Of a stretch of DNA of 64,000 bases, positions 59,449-64,000 are shown piece after piece; the first letter of the stretch is position 1, and each line of letters begins with the position of its first letter. The position numbers were made by a program, and so were the translations under genes. Source of the DNA: Asticcacaulis sp. AC460 (GTDB lineage Bacteria > Pseudomonadota > Alphaproteobacteria > Caulobacterales > Caulobacteraceae). Under the pieces are notes generated by a model. It saw only the letters and a list, made by a program, of their open reading frames with translations. It did no database searches and was not told where the DNA came from. The stretch lies in assembly GCF_000495795.1 (NCBI RefSeq), contig NZ_AWGD01000035.1, positions 1-64,000 of the forward strand. Direction: 5' to 3'.

Positions 59449-60461
59449 CCCTGCATTACGAGGCCCGCTTCGGCCTGGCCCGCGGCGCGGTCTGGTGGCA
59501 GGGCAAGCCGCACCTGTTCGCCCAGGGCTATGAATACGACCCTTCGCTGGGCGTGCTGGGGACGCGTTCGGTCGCGCGCCTGCGCGCCAAAGCGGGCAAT
59601 CTGCTGTTCCTGAAACTGGCCGATGGCGAGGATGCCGTGCTGGAAGGACCGAACGAGGTTCTGACCAGGCTGAACGAAGGCGCCACGGTCGAGGTCGAGA
59701 TCATCGCCGAATCGCGCAACGCCGGCGCAAAACTGGCGCGCGCCCGGTATGTAGCGCCGGCGACGGGTGAGCTTCGCCGCCTCTCGCCGGTCCTAAGCCT
59801 GAAGGCGCGTCTGCTTGCGCAGGCCGTGAGCCTGATCGGCGACCGGCCCGTCGAAGAGGTTTTCGATCGCGACGTTATCGACCTGGCGCAGGACGAAGCG
59901 GTCCGGCCTTCCGGCGACCTGGCCGGCGGCGGCTATCTCCATATAGAGCCCACCAGCGCCCTGATCGCCTGCGATGTCGATTCGTCGGGCGGTACCGAAG
60001 GCGGCCTCGCCGCTGCGCCCGTGGCCGGTCGCGTCTGCAACGAAGCCGCCGTCCGCGATCTGGGCCGTCGCCTGCGCCTGTCGGGCCGGGCGGGACTGGT
60101 CGTGGTTGACCTGATCGGCAAGCGCCATGATGGCGATCGCCTGCGCACCCTGCTAATGCAGGGCTTTGCCGCTGAGGCGCCGCGTCTGGTCGTCGCCCCG
60201 ATCGGCAAGTTCGGCACCCTGGAATTCACCCGGCCGTGGGGGGCACGCCCCGCCGGGGATTTTCATCTCTTGACCGCCGCTATATATAGTCTGTGGCAAG
60301 CCATCCGCCTGTCGGAGCAGGACCGTAGCCGTGTTATCGTCATCCGCCACCAGGCCGGGGTCATCGACGGGCTGCGCCCGCTGCTTGCGGGATCTCTGGA
60401 TCCGCTTGCCCCCATGCTGCGCCTGGAAGTCGCGCCCAAATCCGAGGTTTTTGCCCTGTGA
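59442..60461 (+). CDS. Ribonuclease E/G family protein
   Basis: 339 residues, shorter than RNase G (about 490). An S1-like N-terminus ([25 protein letters not shown]...[24 protein letters not shown]) is followed by the RNase E/G catalytic core: [23 protein letters not shown], where the second D-x-D-like DVDSSGG carries a metal ligand, and [24 protein letters not shown] with the next Asp. FTRPWGARP follows. The zinc-link CPxCxGxG motif of RNase E is not visible. Reduced family member common in this locus of Alphaproteobacteria; target RNA unknown. Stop overlaps the yacG start. Confidence 0.85.
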   Translation: MLTLHYEARFGLARGAVWWQGKPHLFAQGYEYDPSLGVLGTRSVARLRAKAGNLLFLKLADGEDAVLEGPNEVLTRLNEGATVEVEIIAESRNAGAKLARARYVAPATGELRRLSPVLSLKARLLAQAVSLIGDRPVEEVFDRDVIDLAQDEAVRPSGDLAGGGYLHIEPTSALIACDVDSSGGTEGGLAAAPVAGRVCNEAAVRDLGRRLRLSGRAGLVVVDLIGKRHDGDRLRTLLMQGFAAEAPRLVVAPIGKFGTLEFTRPWGARPAGDFHLLTAAIYSLWQAIRLSEQDRSRVIVIRHQAGVIDGLRPLLAGSLDPLAPMLRLEVAPKSEVFAL

Positions 60462-60691
60462 CCGTCCGTTACTGCACCCGTTGCCGCAAGCCCTATGGCG
60501 AAGCCGTCGAAGGCGTCGTCAATGCGGCGCGCACCTACGCCCCGTTCTGTTCGAAACGCTGCGCCGATGTCGACCTGGTCCATTGGCTGAAGGGCGAGTA
60601 CGTGATCGGCGATGATGGCGATCTGAGCCTGGCCGAGGAGACCGAGGCGCCGCCGCCACGGTCGCGTCCGGCTGATGAAGAAGAAGCCTGA
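60458..60691 (+). CDS. yacG: DNA gyrase inhibitor YacG (zinc-binding)
   Basis: 77 residues. Zinc ligands CTRC (residues 6-9) and CSKRC (about residues 31-35), then [14 protein letters not shown], are the YacG pattern; the first pair differs slightly from the usual CPxC. YacG binds GyrB and inhibits gyrase. GTG start at 60458 overlaps the RNase stop by four bases. The acidic, Pro-rich C-terminus [15 protein letters not shown] is normal. Last gene before tRNA-Phe. Confidence 0.92.
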   Translation: MTVRYCTRCRKPYGEAVEGVVNAARTYAPFCSKRCADVDLVHWLKGEYVIGDDGDLSLAEETEAPPPRSRPADEEEA

Positions 60692-60775
60692 AAAACTTCA
60701 CTTTCCGGCTTGCCAAGCGCAAACGGCTCGCCTATAGACCTGCCTCCCTCGGGCGCGAAGGCGCCGGGTTCAGGG

Positions 60776-60851
60776 GCCTGGATAGCTCAGTTGGTAGAGC
60801 AGCGGATTGAAAATCCGCGTGTCGCTGGTTCGATTCCGGCTCCAGGCACCA
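60776..60851 (+). tRNA. tRNA-Phe (GAA anticodon)
   Basis: Acceptor GCCTGGA ... TCCAGGC with A discriminator and encoded CCA; D arm AGCTC-AGTTGGTA-GAGC; anticodon arm GCGGA-TTGAAAA-TCCGC (anticodon GAA); T arm CGCTGG-like stem with TTCGATT loop. 76 bases, all standard. The following 225 bases to the RTX gene hold no gene; a possible promoter there is not clear. Confidence 0.96.
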
Positions 60852-61076
60852 TCTCCTCCCTTTGCATCGTTGTCGAGCCGGCTGTTTTTGAAACAACAGG
60901 CGTACGCCGCCTGAGGTGTACGGCGATGCCGGCAGGTCTCCTCTGCGGGGAATATGGGGCCGGGCTCGCATTCCGCCGTTATTTTTGCGTTGAACTTGTC
61001 ACAGACATTGGTCATGACTGAGGCAGGCCGCGGGGCGGGAAGCCATATATATGCGGCCATTTGAGGGGAAATCCAA

Positions 61077-64000
61077 ATGGCGAATTTCATCGGTGGTCCG
61101 GGCGACGAATCCTTCACGGGTGGCGCCGGCAATGACACGGCCACAGGCAACGGTGGCAGCGACGTCTTGAACGGAGACGCGGGCAGCGACTATCTCTATG
61201 CCGCGGCAGCACCGGGTACGGATGGCAACATCCTGGACCGCGATGCGACGGCCGATACACTGAACGGTGGTGATGGCGGCGATGTCCTGTCGGCCGGCTA
61301 TGGCGACAATATCGACGGCGGCGCCGGTGAGGACTACCTGTATATCAGCTTCCAGGGGGCGACCGCGGGTGTCACCTTCGATCTGTCGCTGACCAGTCAG
61401 ACGGTCGGTGGCGCCACGATCCAGAACATCGAAGGCGCCTACGCCATCGAAGGCAGCAAATTCGATGATGATATCAAGGGCGCCGGCATCGCGTGGTTTG
61501 GCGACGTGCCGATCCTGCATGGCATGGGGGGTAACGACACCCTGGCGGTCGGCTACTACACCTCTGAACTGTATGGCGACGCCGGCAACGACGTCGTGGA
61601 TGGTCGTGGCTCCCAATACCTGAACGTCGCGGATGGTGGTGCCGGCAACGATACGGTGTACACCGGCGGCAACAGCTGGGCGACGGCCTATGGCGGCGCC
61701 GGTGACGACATGATCTACGCCTATCGTGACGTTTACGGCGGCGCGGGCAACGACACCATCGAAGCCCTCGGCAGCTATTACTCCAACTCGACCTATGGCG
61801 GGGACGGTAACGACCGGATCACGGCGACGACCGGCTCTGCGGCGATCCTGTATGGCGATGCGGGCGCCGACACCCTGACCGGCAACTACGCCAACGACGT
61901 ACTGGATGGCGGTGTGGACCATGACAGCCTGAGCGGCGGCGACGGCAATGATACGCTGACCGGTGGCGCCGGCAACGACACCCTGACCGGAGGCGCCAAC
62001 CTGGCCAGCACGACCGGCGATATCGCCGTCTACACCGGCGCCGTCGGCGACTATCAGGTCACGGAAGACGCGGTCACCCACCTCATCACCGTGGTGGATC
62101 TGCGTTCGGGTTCGCCCGATGGGACGGATACGCTGGACCGCAGCGTCGAAGCTCTGCGGTTCTCGAACGGAACCTATCTGGTTGACGCGGTTCTGGCCGG
62201 TGTCGGTCTGGGCGTGCTCAACTTCGTCGGTGACGACGCAGACAACAGCTACACCGGCAGCGAGGACGCCAACACCGCGGTCGGTAAGGGCGGTAACGAC
62301 ACGCTCAACGGCAATGGCGGCAACGACCTCCTGCAGGGCGACGCCGGCGGCGACGCGCTGAACGGCGGCATCGGTGAAGACACGCTCTATTCGGCGGCGC
62401 CGATCGGCACTTACCAGGAACCCTACTACTACATCCCTTATGTCGCGCCGACGCTTGACCGCGATGCCGTGGCCGACACCCTGGCCGGTGGCGATGGCGG
62501 CGACAGGCTTTCCGCCGGCTACGGCGACAATGTCGACGGCGGCGAAGGCTTCGACACCCTGTTCATCAGCTTCCAGGGCGCCACGACGGGGGTAAACTTC
62601 GACCTGTCCCTGGCGAGCCAGACCATCGGCGGCGGCACGATCCGGAATATCGAAGGCGCCGGGTGGATCGAAGGCGGTGAATTCAACGACACCATCCTGG
62701 GCGAAGGTTCCGGCTGGAGCGGCAGTGCTCCGGTGGTCTTCGGCATGGGCGGCGACGACAGTCTCGCCGCCGGCTACTATACGGACGGTCTGTATGGGGG
62801 GGACGGCAACGACGTCGTCGACGGACGCAACTCGCAATATCTTCAGCTCGTCGACGGTGGCGCCGGCAACGATACGCTGTACACTGCCACCAATACGTTT
62901 GCCGCGGCGGACGGCGGCGACGGCGACGACATGATTTATGCGCATGGCGCCATCCGCGGTGGGGCCGGCAATGACACCATCCAGATCGTGTGGAGCTATT
63001 ACGGCGAAGCGGCCTATGGCGGCGATGGTAACGACGATGTCTCGGCGGCGGAAGGCCTGGCGGCGATTCTGCATGGCGAGGCGGGGAACGACATCCTGCG
63101 CGGCAGCGGCGGTTACGACGTCCTTATCGGCGGCGATGGCAACGACACCCTGAACGGGGGCGCCGGCGACGACGAATTGACCGGTGGTGCCGGCAATGAC
63201 AGCCTCACGGGAGGCGCCAACGCGACGGGCACGACCGGTGATGTCGTGGTCTACAGCGGTGCCGCCAGCGACTACCAGGTCACCGAAGACACGGAAACAC
63301 ACCTCATTACGGTGGTCGATCTTCGAACCGGTTCTCCGGACGGTACCGATACGCTGGATCGAACGGTCGAGGCCCTGCGGTTCTCGAACGGCACCTACCT
63401 GCTTGATGCGGTTCTGGCCGGCGGGCTGGGGGTGTTGAACTTTGTCGGCGACGACGGCGACAACAACTACGGCGGCGGTGAGGACAACAACACCGCGGTC
63501 GGCAAGGCCGGCAACGATACGTTCAACGGCAACGGCGGCAACGATACCCTGGAAGGTAATGCCGGCGGCGATCTGCTGATCGGCGGGACGGGCAATGATT
63601 ACCTCTATTCCATTGACCGGCCGGCATCCGGGTACGGAACGCCTCCGGCTCCCGACCGCGATGCGACGGCCGACACGCTGAACGGCGGTGACGGCAATGA
63701 TGTCATCTCGGCCGGCTATGGCGACAATGTCGACGGCGGTGCCGGCGAGGACTACCTGTACATCAGCTTCCAGGGAGCGACGTCGGGCGTCGCCTTTGAC
63801 CTGTCGCTGGCCACCCAGACCATCGGCGGCGCGACGATTCAGAACATCGAAGGCGCTCTCGCCATTGAAGGTGGGGAATTCGATGACCTCATCAACGGTA
63901 ACGGCAGCGGCGGGTCTGGCGATGTGCCGGTCCTGCACGGCATGGGCGGTAACGACACGCTGACCGTCGGTTACTACACCTCGGAACTGTACGGCGACGC
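61077..64000 (+). CDS. RTX-type calcium-binding repeat protein (5' part; continues past the window)
   Basis: Open from ATG 61077 to the window end, 974 residues, no stop. It starts MANFIGGPGDESFTGGAGNDTA with no signal peptide, as in type I secreted RTX proteins, whose export signal is at the missing C-terminus. Many GGxGxDxLxG nonapeptides (e.g. GGDGNDTLTGGAGND) bind Ca2+. The sequence is built from large modules: the start of the segment DRDATADTLNGGDGGD recurs at 61236, 62457 and 63654, i.e. every 407 and 399 codons. Each module contains ISFQGATAGVTFDLSL, a GxGxD array and a TLDRSVEALRFSNGTYLVDAVLAG-like block. GAGGGG precedes the ATG. Likely a surface or secreted protein. Confidence 0.92.
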   Translation, partial: MANFIGGPGDESFTGGAGNDTATGNGGSDVLNGDAGSDYLYAAAAPGTDGNILDRDATADTLNGGDGGDVLSAGYGDNIDGGAGEDYLYISFQGATAGVTFDLSLTSQTVGGATIQNIEGAYAIEGSKFDDDIKGAGIAWFGDVPILHGMGGNDTLAVGYYTSELYGDAGNDVVDGRGSQYLNVADGGAGNDTVYTGGNSWATAYGGAGDDMIYAYRDVYGGAGNDTIEALGSYYSNSTYGGDGNDRITATTGSAAILYGDAGADTLTGNYANDVLDGGVDHDSLSGGDGNDTLTGGAGNDTLTGGANLASTTGDIAVYTGAVGDYQVTEDAVTHLITVVDLRSGSPDGTDTLDRSVEALRFSNGTYLVDAVLAGVGLGVLNFVGDDADNSYTGSEDANTAVGKGGNDTLNGNGGNDLLQGDAGGDALNGGIGEDTLYSAAPIGTYQEPYYYIPYVAPTLDRDAVADTLAGGDGGDRLSAGYGDNVDGGEGFDTLFISFQGATTGVNFDLSLASQTIGGGTIRNIEGAGWIEGGEFNDTILGEGSGWSGSAPVVFGMGGDDSLAAGYYTDGLYGGDGNDVVDGRNSQYLQLVDGGAGNDTLYTATNTFAAADGGDGDDMIYAHGAIRGGAGNDTIQIVWSYYGEAAYGGDGNDDVSAAEGLAAILHGEAGNDILRGSGGYDVLIGGDGNDTLNGGAGDDELTGGAGNDSLTGGANATGTTGDVVVYSGAASDYQVTEDTETHLITVVDLRTGSPDGTDTLDRTVEALRFSNGTYLLDAVLAGGLGVLNFVGDDGDNNYGGGEDNNTAVGKAGNDTFNGNGGNDTLEGNAGGDLLIGGTGNDYLYSIDRPASGYGTPPAPDRDATADTLNGGDGNDVISAGYGDNVDGGAGEDYLYISFQGATSGVAFDLSLATQTIGGATIQNIEGALAIEGGEFDDLINGNGSGGSGDVPVLHGMGGNDTLTVGYYTSELYGD

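Noticed and set aside
60999-63938. A 979-codon open frame on the minus strand opposite the RTX gene
   Set aside because: The plus strand has the RTX repeats, a ribosome-binding sequence and clear family motifs in frame to the window end. The antisense frame is open only because of GC-rich repeated codons; its product is a low-complexity Val/Ala/Gly string.

Overview
The window looks like chromosomal DNA of a GC-rich alphaproteobacterium, most likely a member of the Caulobacterales (Asticcacaulis/Caulobacter-like). The evidence is the gene order murA-DUF2948-UPF0262 ... infA-maf-RNase E/G-yacG, the imuA-imuB-dnaE2 mutasome behind a GAAC-N7-GAAC LexA box, an OhrR/Ohr pair, and many short ATGA/GTGA gene overlaps. 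Species assignment is inference. No prophage, insertion sequence, plasmid gene or CRISPR array was seen. The accessory parts are small: a Fic gene (about 10.8-12.0 kb), a phospholipase-D-like gene (29.7-30.9 kb), a DUF7832 gene inside an operon (18.8-19.2 kb) and several palindromic intergenic repeats.

Layout: 1-3.9 kb (minus) is a molybdate uptake operon: OprP/OprO-like porin, modA, a VOC-fold gene, modB, modC (cut by the window edge). 4.1-5.3 kb: BolA-like protein and an EamA transporter. 5.4-10.8 kb: SOS-controlled imuA-imuB-dnaE2. 10.8-12.0 kb: Fic enzyme behind a large perfect palindrome. 12.0-23.2 kb: divergent Lrp/AsnC regulator and a long operon with indolepyruvate ferredoxin oxidoreductase, Leu/Phe/Val dehydrogenase, mmsA, DUF7832, enoyl-CoA hydratase, acyl-CoA dehydrogenase, 3-hydroxyisobutyryl-CoA hydrolase and mmsB. 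23.2-29.5 kb (minus): methylcitrate cycle prpB-prpC-acnD-prpF plus a small unknown. 29.7-43.5 kb: mixed single genes and pairs (PLD-like, DUF6880, TetR-DUF899-reductase, WYL regulator, ung, envelope proteins, ohrR/ohr, aldo-keto reductase). 43.5-50.8 kb: homoserine/methionine genes: metX behind an S-box (SAM-I) riboswitch, metB, a macro-domain gene, and divergently a compact aspartokinase-homoserine dehydrogenase fusion. 51-60.9 kb: rlmJ, envelope and hypothetical genes, tRNA-Thr, murA, UPF0262, an outer-membrane beta-barrel protein, infA, maf, RNase E/G-like, yacG, tRNA-Phe. 61.1 kb to the end: a large RTX-type calcium-binding repeat protein running off the window.

The most striking theme is metabolic. 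The 12.7-29.5 kb stretch holds, head to tail, enzymes that could take valine to isobutyryl-CoA, methacrylyl-CoA, 3-hydroxyisobutyrate, propionyl-CoA and then through 2-methylcitrate to pyruvate plus succinate. No branched-chain 2-oxoacid dehydrogenase complex is present in the window. The oxidative decarboxylation position is occupied by a fused TPP/ferredoxin-type 2-oxoacid oxidoreductase. This assignment is inference from gene content and order and needs substrate tests.

Regulation visible in the DNA includes a LexA box before imuA, two OhrR boxes between ohrR and ohr, an S-box riboswitch before metX, an inverted-repeat operator overlapping the start codon of a TetR gene, a dyad over the prpB promoter, and two copies of one palindromic element, before the indolepyruvate oxidoreductase gene and before the small outer-membrane protein gene.
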